A stretch of DNA of 14,411 nt from JAJNBK01 sp035642715 (GTDB taxonomy: Archaea > Thermoproteota > Nitrososphaeria > Nitrososphaerales > Nitrososphaeraceae), in contig DASQRW010000060.1 in the NCBI GenBank assembly GCA_035642715.1, forward strand, positions 1 through 14,411, given 5' to 3'. A program made the translations under genes and the position numbers. Positions within the stretch are counted from its first letter, which is position 1; the number at the start of each line of letters is the position of its first letter. Shown piece after piece: positions 1-7,174 of this stretch. The notes beneath the pieces were generated by a model. The model ran no database searches. It was not told the origin of the DNA and was given only the letters and a program-made list of their open reading frames with translations.

Positions 1-218
1 TCGGGGTTGAATTTTGTTATGCCGTTTTCCCGTCCATCATCTAATAGTTTTTCAATTGTACTCACAAGTTTTTCAACACAAAGCTCTAATCCGTTTCTAA
101 TCTTTTTACTCCGTCTACTGGCACACCACATCCCAAACAGAGTAGCGTAAAATCTGAACGTTGTTGTAAATTCATAATGTATCCCATCCAATAAATCTCT
201 AAATAATATTTCTATTTC
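1..218 (-). pseudogene. TetR/AcrR-type regulator, C-terminal part (partial, no N-terminus)
   Basis: The minus strand is open from a TGA at 219-221 to the left edge of the window, giving about 72 residues. It contains LFRDLLDGIHYEF, FYATLFGMWCASRRSKKIR and IEKLLDDGRENGITKFNP. This alternation of amphipathic helices, ending in a 'G..nG..f.p' turn, fits the ligand-binding half of TetR-family repressors, where this turn typically lies past the middle of the protein. The DNA-binding helix-turn-helix that should precede it is absent: the DNA upstream on this strand is taken by an oppositely oriented hydrolase fragment, and no start codon precedes the homologous part. The C-terminal end lies outside the window. 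Without its HTH it should not bind DNA, so I call it a truncated remnant. The family call rests on pattern recognition only. Confidence 0.45.
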
Positions 219-633
219 TCAGGAGGAAATAAAATCGCTTGTATCTGCCTCATTAGGATCAGGATGGGTCAGACTGCATCCTGAATCTCTTGACATTCCA
301 GCAAACATTACATCATTACAACAATTGAAGCCTGGTTTGCCTCCTGAAATAGCGAATAATCAGAATAACGTAGGAAAGCATTGGGAGGACAATCCAACCT
401 GGAGTGGCACTTGTGATGAGCTTGCGAAATTAGCTAAACCCACGTTGGTCATAACTGGAACCGATGATGATAAGTACCAGCCGTATGTTAATTCTTTAAA
501 GATTGCAGGAAAGATTCCAGGAGCCTGGCTTGTACAGATCAAAGATGCTGGTCATGCAGTAATGGATCAATATCCGGAAGAGATCGGTAATATATTAAAT
601 ACATTTCTTTCGACTACAGCCCAATCCAACTAA
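181..633 (+). pseudogene. Alpha/beta hydrolase, C-terminal fragment
   Basis: The frame is open from about 178 to the TAA at 631-633. Recognisable residues are GSGWVRLHPESLDIP, then LAKPTLVITGTDDDKYQP, then IPGAWLVQIKDAGHAVMDQYPE. This is the last third of an alpha/beta hydrolase fold: the 'PtLvitGtdD' strand carries the acid residue and 'GHAVM' carries the catalytic histidine. The nucleophile elbow (GxSxG), oxyanion-hole segment and cap are missing, because only about 150 residues are encoded against a usual 270-300. The only in-frame start of the usual kind is a TTG at 325, inside the homologous part, so a normal start has been lost. AGGAGG at 221-226 resembles a ribosome binding site but leads to no suitable start. 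The upstream end collides head to head with the TetR-like fragment. Probably a non-functional remnant. Confidence 0.6.
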
Positions 634-1172
634 TAATATATTTTTTATGATCTAGTAGTAGTATGATGAGTTAGTTGTATTCTTGGAGTCAATAAGTAAA
701 TTAGATTCAATGATAAAAGAACAAGTATCCTTATGGGTTCGAATCCAATTTTATGTTTATTGTCTTATTTTGGGCCAAAAATATTGTGTCAAAAATAAGT
801 CATATATCTGAATTTGTTATGGCTGTTTTATTATACTAACTAACAAAAGTTCGCTGACAAATTATTTACTATACAATCTGTTTATTATGCTTAAATAATA
901 GATTTTCTTGAAAGTAGAGGATATACGAATTTAAGTTAGATAGTATATATCTAACAAATCCATTTTATTTCAATTTCATTTCTTTTCATTTCTTTTCATT
1001 TCTTTTCATTTCTTTTCTTTCTCTCTCTCTCTTTTTCTCATATTTAACTTCCTTACTAAATTATCATTTTGCTCACGGACACGAGATATTATCTTATCTA
1101 GCGGTGTATTCTCTATGATAAAACTATTCGCTAGACACTCTCAATAGAATAGAGCCAATCAGATGGCATTTG
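634..1172. other. Non-coding AT-rich stretch
   Basis: No convincing coding frame is seen on either strand. It contains an isolated tRNA T-arm-like motif (GGTTCGAATCC, 736-746) without the rest of a tRNA, and a pyrimidine-rich tandem repeat, listed separately. Its position between truncated genes suggests decayed sequence. Confidence 0.5.
974..1032. repeat. Pyrimidine tandem repeat (decamer TCTTTTCATT, then CT run)
   Basis: Three perfect copies of TCTTTTCATT occupy 981-1010. They are preceded by a partial copy and followed by a degenerate copy (TCTTTTCTTT) and a CT dinucleotide run to 1032. One strand is almost purely pyrimidine. This is a simple-sequence array prone to slippage; no function is evident. 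Confidence 0.85.
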
Positions 1173-1442
1173 TTATTCAACCAACACCTTTTCAATAACG
1201 CGTTTCTTTTTGATATTAACTTTCTCAAGACCGCCATTTATCAACTTTAACAGCCAAAATATTGCAGCAAGAATTCTATTAATCCAATTCAAATACCTTG
1301 TTTTCTTTTCTCTCTCTTTTTCCTCTCTTAAATAGATATTATATCTTTTTGCTGTAATCTTTGCTATGTACGCATCATCATTATACAAGTTAATATTTCC
1401 ATAATAACACATACAGATATAATAACATATTTGCGAAATCAT
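1173..1442 (-). CDS. Doubtful hypothetical protein, 89 residues
   Basis: An ATG-initiated frame encodes 89 residues. Its N-terminal half is low in information (many Tyr, Ile, Cys), then comes a charged stretch (LREEKEREKKTR), one short hydrophobic segment (INRILAAIFWLLKLI) and a basic end. I do not recognise a family. The reverse complement contains long pyrimidine runs, which make the Glu/Lys/Arg stretch partly a by-product of simple sequence. No clear TATA box at the usual distance was seen. It lies in a zone with truncated genes, so it may be a decayed gene or a chance frame. Listed only because it is the longest open frame between 634 and 1614. Confidence 0.2.
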   Translation of the reverse strand: MISQICYYICMCYYGNINLYNDDAYIAKITAKRYNIYLREEKEREKKTRYLNWINRILAAIFWLLKLINGGLEKVNIKKKRVIEKVLVE

Positions 1443-1614
1443 AGTTAGGATTATATAAATAAATTTTCTAAATTTATTAATTGAAATTTACTTTTAAAGT
1501 GAGTATAAATTATATAGACATTCATCATCAATTAGCCTATTATCTCTACATGACCTACTTGACGTTCATTAAATGGCACAAATAAAATATATATAAAAAA
1601 TGATTAGATAATGT
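1443..1614. other. AT-rich intergenic, no gene seen
   Basis: Very AT-rich sequence with no recognisable coding frame or structured RNA. It leads directly into the SDR-like remnant at 1615. Confidence 0.4.
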
Positions 1615-1728
1615 ATGTCTGAAAAACTTGACTATTACTTCAATTCTGCGATGAAAGAATATGCCCCATCATCAGAAGAAGTTGCCACGGTTATACTAAA
1701 AGCTATAACATCTGAAGATTCCAAGTAA
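1615..1728 (+). pseudogene. Short-chain dehydrogenase (SDR) C-terminal remnant, 37 residues
   Basis: ATG at 1615 opens a 37-codon frame. Its core, MKEYAPSSEEVATVILKAIT followed by SED, resembles the segment near the C-terminus of many short-chain dehydrogenases, where 'apspeeVA..i..Ai.s..p' precedes the last strand. The Rossmann fold (TGxxxGxG), the catalytic Tyr-x3-Lys and the rest of the enzyme are absent, and the frame is closed by a TAA at 1609-1611. It could be a relic of a larger SDR gene, or a short frame that resembles one by chance. The fragment is too short to act as an enzyme. The match is a remembered pattern and the weakest of the family calls in this region. Confidence 0.35.
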
Positions 1729-2182
1729 ATAAGAATATGCTGCCGATGATGATGATGTTAATGCTAATGCTAATGCTGCCCCATGATATTACAAAAAACA
1801 AAGAGCATGTCAGTAAGATTGAGTTTCAAAAAAATAATAATGCAAAATTTTTAAACTTAGATATATCTTTATTTGCATATAATAAAGATGAACACAATCA
1901 CTTTAGTTTGAGATAAGATTAATTAATAAATCTCGCAGATATAGATTTGATAACTCACTTGAATATCGCTGCATAGTTTATTGCTGTTATTAAATATGTA
2001 ATTAGATTATAGATCTTCTAAACTGAGAACAAATCTAATCTGAAATCATAGAGAGAGAAATGTGCGATGTGCTTAGATGATAAATAGTTTTTATTTTTTG
2101 CATGACATCTGCTATTTTATATCGAATTTATCATCAAGTTGAAGGGCCCAGACATATTTTTCTAAACAATTTCATTATATTT
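1729..2182. other. Intergenic, AT-rich; no supported gene
   Basis: Contains an ATG-rich simple repeat (1737-1780, ATGATG and TAATGC units) that creates an artefactual 59-codon frame, and otherwise AT-rich sequence. No RNA gene or family match is seen. The 3' part follows the minus-strand gene ending at 2183. Confidence 0.5.
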
Positions 2183-2332
2183 CTATTTCTGTTTTTTACT
2201 TTTACCTCTTGACTGGCCTCCTCCTAAATCATTTCTGATTTTTGCCATTTTCTTGTTTTTATTAGAGTCTTTGCTCTTTTCTTTGGCTGCATTCTTATTT
2301 ACTTGTTTGTTGCCTTTTGATCTTCCTACCAT
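2183..2332 (-). CDS. Small lysine-rich basic protein, 49 residues
   Basis: ATG at 2332 begins MVGRSKGNKQVNKNAAKEK and the frame ends RGKSKKQK before TAG at 2183-2185. About a third of the residues are Lys or Arg. There is no hydrophobic core, so it is probably intrinsically disordered. A glycine patch (LGGGQSRG) lies near the C-terminus. The start is supported by an AT-rich TATA-like box (reads TAAATAT on the minus strand) centred about 25 bases upstream, as expected for a leaderless archaeal mRNA. Its composition suggests binding to nucleic acid, for example chromatin or ribosomes, but I recognise no family and this is inference only. It is divergent from another small charged gene at 2675, across a 342-base intergenic region. 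Confidence 0.5.
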   Translation of the reverse strand: MVGRSKGNKQVNKNAAKEKSKDSNKNKKMAKIRNDLGGGQSRGKSKKQK

Positions 2333-2352
2333 AGTATATGCTACACTAAATC

Positions 2353-2361
2353 ATATTTAGA
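2353..2361 (-). promoter_or_regulatory. TATA-like box for the small basic gene
   Basis: ATATTTAGA on the plus strand reads TCTAAATAT on the minus strand, centred about 25 bases before the ATG at 2332. This is the spacing expected of an archaeal TATA box driving a leaderless transcript. Confidence 0.4.
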
Positions 2362-2549
2362 GCAGACTACTAATATAACTGATAAGAATTAACTATGAGA
2401 AGAAGAGTTTCAATAAATAAAACGGATCTGAGTGTGATGTACGATGATATAGAGAGATATAGATTCAATTACTCTTTGTTAGATATGATATGTAGAATAT
2501 ACTATACTCAATCCTAAAGTTATCAGCGGTGATTGGGGGAATATGTGGG

Positions 2550-2581
2550 TGACTGAGTGACTGAGCGGGTGGATGACTGAG
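2550..2581 (+). promoter_or_regulatory. Triplicated TGACTGAG motif
   Basis: TGACTGAG occurs at 2550-2557, 2558-2565 and 2574-2581, i.e. with start-to-start steps of 8 and 16 bases. It sits in an unusually G-rich patch (2527-2581) in otherwise AT-rich DNA. A related TGACTCA follows at 2585. It lies about 95-125 bases upstream of the small gene at 2675 and is a candidate regulator-binding array. Confidence 0.35.
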
Positions 2582-2603
2582 ATTTGACTCAAAATTGCAA
2601 CCC
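2582..2603 (+). promoter_or_regulatory. Shared upstream element, copy A (TTTGACTCAAA...GCAACCC)
   Basis: This 22-base element matches 2980-3001 at 19 of 22 positions. It begins with the near-palindrome TTTGACTCAAA and ends with GCAACCC. It ends 71 bases before the ATG at 2675 and about 40 bases upstream of that gene's TATA box, a plausible place for an activator site. Confidence 0.45.
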
Positions 2604-2640
2604 ATAATCAAACGATCAGGCATCACCTAAAGCATAGAAT

Positions 2641-2650
2641 ACTTTAAAAT
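2641..2650 (+). promoter_or_regulatory. TATA-like box for the 43-residue gene
   Basis: ACTTTAAAAT is centred about 29 bases before the ATG at 2675, consistent with a leaderless or nearly leaderless transcript. Confidence 0.45.
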
Positions 2651-2674
2651 AATAGAATAGGAAATAAACATTCT

Positions 2675-2806
2675 ATGAGCAATATTGAAGCAACCGAAGA
2701 TAATATAGAATCACCTTCTACATATGGAAATGAAGCTTACAAGGGGTACAGAAAGGATAAAAAGAAAAAGCAGAAGGAGGATTCAAAATTAGGTGAAACC
2801 AAATAA
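2675..2806 (+). CDS. Small charged protein, 43 residues
   Basis: ATG at 2675 opens a 43-codon frame: an acidic N-terminal half (MSNIEATEDNIE), a short aromatic stretch (YGNEAYKGYRKD), then a lysine block (KKKKQKED) and an acidic/basic tail, ending in TAA at 2804-2806. There is no hydrophobic segment, so it is a cytoplasmic, probably disordered polypeptide. I do not recognise a family. Support for it being real is the TATA box at the correct spacing, the upstream element shared with the MFS gene, and a codon pattern that looks protein-like rather than repeat-derived. It could be co-regulated with the transporter downstream, which starts 272 bases later and has its own copy of the element. Confidence 0.45.
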   Translation: MSNIEATEDNIESPSTYGNEAYKGYRKDKKKKQKEDSKLGETK

Positions 2807-2979
2807 TCGAGAATATGATAGTGTAAATTCAAGTCAAAATATTGTGCTTCATTTTTCATTGATGATGTTTTTACTTTTATGTCAATCAGAAGATGATTTA
2901 ATGTGAAATCAATATATGATTAATATAGTCGCAAACGAAATAATAATAATAAGAGAAGCATTCCCCGAATGTAAGACAA

Positions 2980-3001
2980 ATTTGACTCAATTATGCAACC
3001 C
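2980..3001 (+). promoter_or_regulatory. Shared upstream element, copy B
   Basis: Second copy of the 22-base element (TTTGACTCAAT...GCAACCC). It ends 77 bases before the ATG of the MFS gene, nearly the same position as copy A before its gene (71 bases). The three mismatches to copy A lie together in the middle, between the two conserved halves. Confidence 0.45.
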
Positions 3002-3078
3002 CAAAACATCTCAACATAAGAATTCACAGATAAGAAGATTAGGTAGATCAAGAATAGCTATTAAGAATAATACTTACT

Positions 3079-4335
3079 ATGGATTTATTATTTAGCTGGC
3101 TCTCAAGAGATGGTAAGCTACTTTTAGCTGCTAAAATAGTAAGAACATTTGCATACGGATTTCTAAGCGTTATTCTTGCTATATATTTAAAGTTAATTGG
3201 ATTTGATGATGTTTTAATAGGTTTAGTACTTACAGTTACTCTAGTAAATAGTGTAATCTTCACTCTAATAGCAAGCTTCTATGCAGATAGAATAGGAAGA
3301 CGAAGAATATTAGTAATTTATGCAGCATTAATGTCTATATCTGGTGCAATCTTTGTCACAACAGAAAATCATGTTATGCTTATCATAGCTGCTTTTATTG
3401 GTACTATTAATGTAACTGGCTCAGAGACAGGCGCCTTTCTTACTATCGAACAATCAATATTGCCACAGACAGTAAAAAATATCAAGAAGAGAAATATTAT
3501 TTTTGCAATTTACAATATGGTAGGAACTTTTGCAATGTCTGCAGGAGTTCTACTTTCTGGTTTGCCAACCATTATTCAACAACAATTTGGTGGCGAGACA
3601 TTAAATCAAATTGATTCCATTAGACCACTCTTTATTTTGTATAGTTTATTAGGTATTGTTGTAATAGGAATCTATCTTCTATTATCAAATAGAATAGAAG
3701 TACAAGGAAAGATAGCAAGGCCATTAACACAAACATTATCCCCAATGTCTAAGAATATTGTTGGTAAGTTATCTGGCCTTTTTGCTATTGATTCATTTGC
3801 GGGTGGTTTTGTTATTCAAAGCATTGTATCATTTTGGTTTTTTACTAAATTCGGAGCAGATTTAACTACATTATCTTACATTTTCTCAGTAGCTGGAATT
3901 CTTACTGCTTTTTCATTTATAGTATCAGCAAAGATTGCAGATAAAGTTGGGTTGATTAATACTATGGTTTTTACTCATATACCTTCTAATATCCTTATTA
4001 TACTTGTTGCATTTGCTCCTTCTCTTTCAGTAGCCATTGCATTTTATCTGATTAGAATGGCTTTATCTCAAATGGATGTACCTACAAGACAGTCATACAT
4101 TGTAGCTGTAGTTAATGAAGAAGAAAGGACTGCAGCTGCTGGTATTACTAATATATCAAGAAACATATCACAAGCTATTAGTCCATCATTAACAGGTATT
4201 ATCATTAACACATTTACATTATCTACTCCTTTTATTATCGGAGGATTACTCAAAATAGCTTATGATATAGCATTATATGTAAACTTTAGAAAGATAAAGC
4301 CTCCTGAAGAAGAATTAAAAGAAGATAAAGAATAA
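3079..4335 (+). CDS. Major facilitator superfamily (MFS) transporter
   Basis: The 418-residue product is hydrophobic throughout and fits about 12 membrane helices in two halves separated by a charged loop near residues 205-225, the standard MFS length and layout. The MFS signature between helices 2 and 3 is clear: YADRIGRRRIL at residues 68-78. A matching site between helices 8 and 9 reads AKIADKVG. It sits in the cytoplasmic membrane and probably acts as a proton-coupled exporter or importer. The substrate cannot be read from the sequence. There is no Shine-Dalgarno site before ATG 3079. The N-terminus MDLLFSWLSRDGKLLL enters helix 1 directly, so this start is suitable. The 9-residue tail (EEELKEDKE) is acidic and cytoplasmic. 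The gene is monocistronic, with the shared TGACTCA element about 77 bases upstream. Confidence 0.85.
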   Translation: MDLLFSWLSRDGKLLLAAKIVRTFAYGFLSVILAIYLKLIGFDDVLIGLVLTVTLVNSVIFTLIASFYADRIGRRRILVIYAALMSISGAIFVTTENHVMLIIAAFIGTINVTGSETGAFLTIEQSILPQTVKNIKKRNIIFAIYNMVGTFAMSAGVLLSGLPTIIQQQFGGETLNQIDSIRPLFILYSLLGIVVIGIYLLLSNRIEVQGKIARPLTQTLSPMSKNIVGKLSGLFAIDSFAGGFVIQSIVSFWFFTKFGADLTTLSYIFSVAGILTAFSFIVSAKIADKVGLINTMVFTHIPSNILIILVAFAPSLSVAIAFYLIRMALSQMDVPTRQSYIVAVVNEEERTAAAGITNISRNISQAISPSLTGIIINTFTLSTPFIIGGLLKIAYDIALYVNFRKIKPPEEELKEDKE

Positions 4336-4381
4336 GAACGCAATGGATAATGCTTAAGATTTCCACTATAAGAGAGTTATC

Positions 4382-4397
4382 GTAATTATATAATTAC
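4382..4397. repeat. Perfect 16-bp AT palindrome
   Basis: GTAATTATATAATTAC is identical to its own reverse complement. It lies 47 bases after the MFS stop codon. It could be a protein-binding site or a weak 3'-end hairpin; in AT-rich DNA it could also be chance. Confidence 0.5.
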
Positions 4398-4602
4398 CAA
4401 ACTTTGTTGATCATGATGATGATGATTGCTATTTTGATAAATAACTCTGCAATGCTAGGTCTTCTAATAGTAGCTCTATCTGAGGGTAAGATTTTATCTA
4501 ATAGCTAACAATAATAATGATAATAATAAATGATCGTTGATTTAGCTCGTATCTTCAAAGATGGTATTTAAACAAATAAGAGAGATAGGAAAGGTTATTA
4601 TC

Positions 4603-4625
4603 ATGATGATGATGATGATGATGAT
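4603..4625. repeat. GAT/ATG trinucleotide microsatellite
   Basis: Seven tandem ATG units cover 4603-4623. A shorter run of the same unit lies at 4413-4426. Both are intergenic and no function is evident. Confidence 0.8.
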
Positions 4626-4769
4626 TATCATTAGGCGGCAAGAACATTAGATTTATTCTGCTGCGCATATCCATTACTACCGCCATCATCATATCATTAT
4701 TATCGTCTTCTCCATTATCTCCGCAATCATCTGATCCTCCTATTACTATTCGTCGTTTGGTTGATCAAG

Positions 4770-5770
4770 CTACTTGATATATAATTGATTTGTGTTTTCA
4801 TCGTATCCTAAGTCTGCCATAGTAAGTACTGTAAAACCATTATCATACAAATATTTCATTTCTGCATCAAATAAATTCACATTAGTGCTATCAGGTGTTC
4901 TATAACCATAATCTAGATCGTGATACGCTATTATAGGAATGGCCCTTATAATTCCATCTCTATTGAAATTCTCTTGGCTATTGACCACATTAACAAACTC
5001 TTGATACATTTTATTATCATTATCATACTCTTTATTTGCAGAATCATGACTCCATTCTCTAATAGAGTACCTATTTGCATAGGTCAATGTACCATCATTG
5101 GAATATGTTCTACAATCAGTCTGTACATTTGATTTGTCTCCATCTTCTTCTTCTACCGCCTCTTCCTCCTGCTGCTCATTCCATCCATCACAATTCAAGT
5201 ACATCAGTTTAGAAAAACCAGTAATAGCAAAATCATAATATTTTGCAATAGTATCAATTACAGTTGAGTTATCCCATCCTTTGCCGTAAGGTGTACCAAA
5301 AACTCTGGCATCGATATTGTGATCATCTAAGCACTTTTTTGATTGTCCTACTTCAAAGTCCAATTCACTAGGGGAGAGTGTAGTAAGGTCTTTATGGTTC
5401 AAAGACTTTGCTTCTATATCATGTCCTTCATTATGTAATGTCTCTATATCCTGCCAAGTCATATGTGAGTTATCATCTTCATCTTCATCAGAATCTGAAT
5501 CTGAAATCCAGTTGCATACAACAAAGAAACTGGCCTTAAATCCATATTTGTCTAAAATTGGTTTGGCGTCATGTATTGGCTTTTTGGTGCGTTACCAAAA
5601 GTTAGGATAACTTCTTCTTTATTACTGGTACTGCTACTATTATTTTCTTGTTGAATATCTACTAATTGGCTAAAGCTCATAATTGGTGAAAATACAATTG
5701 TAATAGTCAAAAATGCAATAATAACAATGCAAACTAAATGTCCAGAAAAAATTCCTTTACTTTCTAACAT
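4770..5770 (-). pseudogene. NodB-like polysaccharide deacetylase homologue, broken by a one-base frameshift
   Basis: Two minus-strand frames (5552-5770 and 4770-5462, the latter open further upstream) form one protein if a base is added between 5566 and 5567. There '...QYMT' stops shortly after as PNQF*, while the other frame resumes KPILDKYGFKASFFVVCNW. The restored protein is 333 residues: a signal anchor (about 11-34), then a NodB-type fold with VILTFGNAPKSQYMT, SLNHKDL (119-128 region), FGTPYGKGWDN and IIAYHDLDY. NodB enzymes normally have TFDDG and HxxxH for metal binding. Here both Asp are Gly-Asn and the first His position is Lys, so hydrolytic activity is doubtful even if the frame were intact. 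Two acidic inserts (SDSDSDEDEDD and QQEEEAVEEEDGD) interrupt the domain. It would be an exported or membrane-anchored envelope protein. The frameshift may be real or a sequencing error. Confidence 0.65.
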
Positions 5771-5793
5771 AAAAATATGCAGATAACAGTATA

Positions 5794-5802
5794 ATATTTA
5801 AG
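5794..5802 (-). promoter_or_regulatory. TATA-like box for the deacetylase-like gene
   Basis: Reads CTTAAATAT on the minus strand, centred about 28 bases before the ATG at 5770. This supports that start and a leaderless transcript. Confidence 0.5.
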
Positions 5803-5840
5803 TATTGGACGACAACAATAAGTAGGCTACGCAATTTTAT

Positions 5841-5874
5841 AGAGCGAGAGAGAAAGAGAGAAAGAGAGAAAAAA
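5841..5874. repeat. GA-rich simple repeat
   Basis: Repeated AGAAAGAG-type units between the promoter of the deacetylase-like gene and the end of the next upstream minus-strand gene. Purine-only on the plus strand; no function is evident. Confidence 0.75.
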
Positions 5875-6002
5875 TAAGAAATGAGTCTAAAAAGAAGGAC
5901 ATGATCTAAGTTAATGTAGTGCAGTGCTTATTTTAGTTTCTTTTACCAATCACCTTTAATCAATTTGATTATATATCCATATTCACTATAACAAAACACT
6001 TT

Positions 6003-6914
6003 TTACATATCAGGAGGTTGTATTTCCCTTACACTCAGATTCTTGAAATCCCATACAATACTATCTGCTCTGAATGTAACTATAGAACCACCATTTGTTA
6101 TAATGTAATCCTTTGGTCTACCACAATTAGCACTATAAAATATATTATCAGAACTTCTAGCATACCAACCACCATTATCAATAACATCTGTTACCTTTGT
6201 CCAATTATTGTTATTTTTATCATCTAGATATGATTCCATCTTTACTGCTTTGTCATTGTTGATATTGTACATCACTACTTTCCAGCCAATCCATCTATCG
6301 AGAATAGAATCCGTAACATTGTCTGTAGCTCTAGCATCTGTATATCCTCCAGTATGCCATATCTCTTTTTTCCATCTTACATTACCATCAATATCAATTG
6401 TTCCTATTAGCGCAGTACCTTCGCATGGATTTTTACTGTTATGTCTTCCTCCTCTACCTCTCCAAGAGAGATCTTTAGTATTATTTTGATTTTCTTCCTC
6501 ATCTTCGCCATCGTTATTATTATTACTGTTATTCTTGGCAGATGAGGAAATTGTTCCTACTATTTTAGCATATCCTGTAATCTCTATATTCTTCCATAGT
6601 TTAGAGCCTGGCGGTGTAATAACATTTAACCTAACTGCGGATCCACCTATGCGCCATGAACCATCATCTTGCCTAGTTATGTTGCGATGGGATGTGCTAT
6701 AAAATAAGTTATCAACAAATGGATTATCCATGTCAACAAACCACTCTCTTCCGCCTTCTATGGTTGGATAGATTTTCTTTATTCCAAATTTATCTACCTT
6801 TTGAATGGATGATGACATTAAAGAATAATAATGATAATAATATATTAAAACAATCGTAGCTATAACGGTTGTGAGAATACTAATACCAATTACCAGCCAT
6901 GATATTCTTTTCAT
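6003..6914 (-). CDS. Membrane-anchored extracellular protein of unknown function, 303 residues
   Basis: One N-terminal membrane segment (residues 5-26, WLVIGISILTTVIATIVLIY) after MKR acts as a signal anchor, so the remaining ~270 residues lie outside the cell. The external domain is rich in Trp, Gly and Asn with beta-strand-like alternation (GREWFVDMDNP, SWRIGGSAVRLNV, WRGRGGRHNS, EIWHTGGYTDARAT, RWIGWKVVMYNI, SIVWDFKNLSVREI). I associate this with a family found in several copies in soil ammonia-oxidising archaea and with a concanavalin/jelly-roll fold seen in sugar-binding or lyase proteins; that assignment is from memory. Two cysteines (164 and 264) could form a disulfide. A low-complexity Asn/Glu insert (residues about 127-146) separates two parts of the domain. 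Three Trp-Gly motifs suggest a carbohydrate surface. No catalytic site can be named. Confidence 0.6.
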   Translation of the reverse strand: MKRISWLVIGISILTTVIATIVLIYYYHYYSLMSSSIQKVDKFGIKKIYPTIEGGREWFVDMDNPFVDNLFYSTSHRNITRQDDGSWRIGGSAVRLNVITPPGSKLWKNIEITGYAKIVGTISSSAKNNSNNNNDGEDEEENQNNTKDLSWRGRGGRHNSKNPCEGTALIGTIDIDGNVRWKKEIWHTGGYTDARATDNVTDSILDRWIGWKVVMYNINNDKAVKMESYLDDKNNNNWTKVTDVIDNGGWYARSSDNIFYSANCGRPKDYIITNGGSIVTFRADSIVWDFKNLSVREIQPPDM

Positions 6915-7174
6915 TTTTTATTGTATGACAGAGGGAGCATCTCTCTCCATAAATTATTCCTCATTTTCTTTTCCTTTTTATTTTAAAAATCAGCTGTATT
7001 TAGTTTTAGGCTTTATCAATATTATAAGCAATATATATTCACACACACACTCTCACCTAAATTAGTACCAAAATACGTTGTAATGATCTTCGTTTTTTAT
7101 CGGCTGATATCTTCTATATTATATGGTTGGTTGAAGCAATGAATATAATGCAATAAAAAATTAGAAAAATTATG

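Larger units (their letters stand above)
4336..4769. other. Intergenic region with trinucleotide repeats and a palindrome
   Basis: This gap lies between the converging MFS and deacetylase-like genes. It holds a perfect 16-base palindrome (4382-4397) and GAT/ATG trinucleotide runs at 4413-4426 and 4603-4625. A plus-strand frame (4625-4777, about 50 codons) resembles a signal peptide (IRFILLRISITTAIIISLLS) but has no standard start codon. No gene is supported. Confidence 0.5.

Noticed and set aside
733..749. tRNA T-arm-like motif (GGTTCGAATCC)
   Set aside because: The T-stem has a mismatch and no D-arm, anticodon arm or acceptor pairing could be fitted in the flanking 80 bases. At most a relic.
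1737..1916. 59-codon frame beginning MLPMMMMLMLMLML
   Set aside because: Its start is created by ATG/TAATGC simple repeats and the remainder resembles no protein.
3048..3263. Minus-strand frame overlapping the start of the MFS gene
   Set aside because: It is the antisense shadow of a clear transporter gene; the same applies to frames antisense to the thermosome, symporter and UspA genes.
4410..4485. Possible C/D box guide RNA (ATGATGA ... CTGA)
   Set aside because: The C-box match comes from a GAT microsatellite and there is no terminal stem or C'/D' pair.
4625..4777. Signal-peptide-like plus-strand frame (IRFILLRISITTAIIISLLS)
   Set aside because: No ATG, GTG or TTG start, about 50 codons, and it overlaps the end of the deacetylase-like gene. 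Probably chance or a relic.
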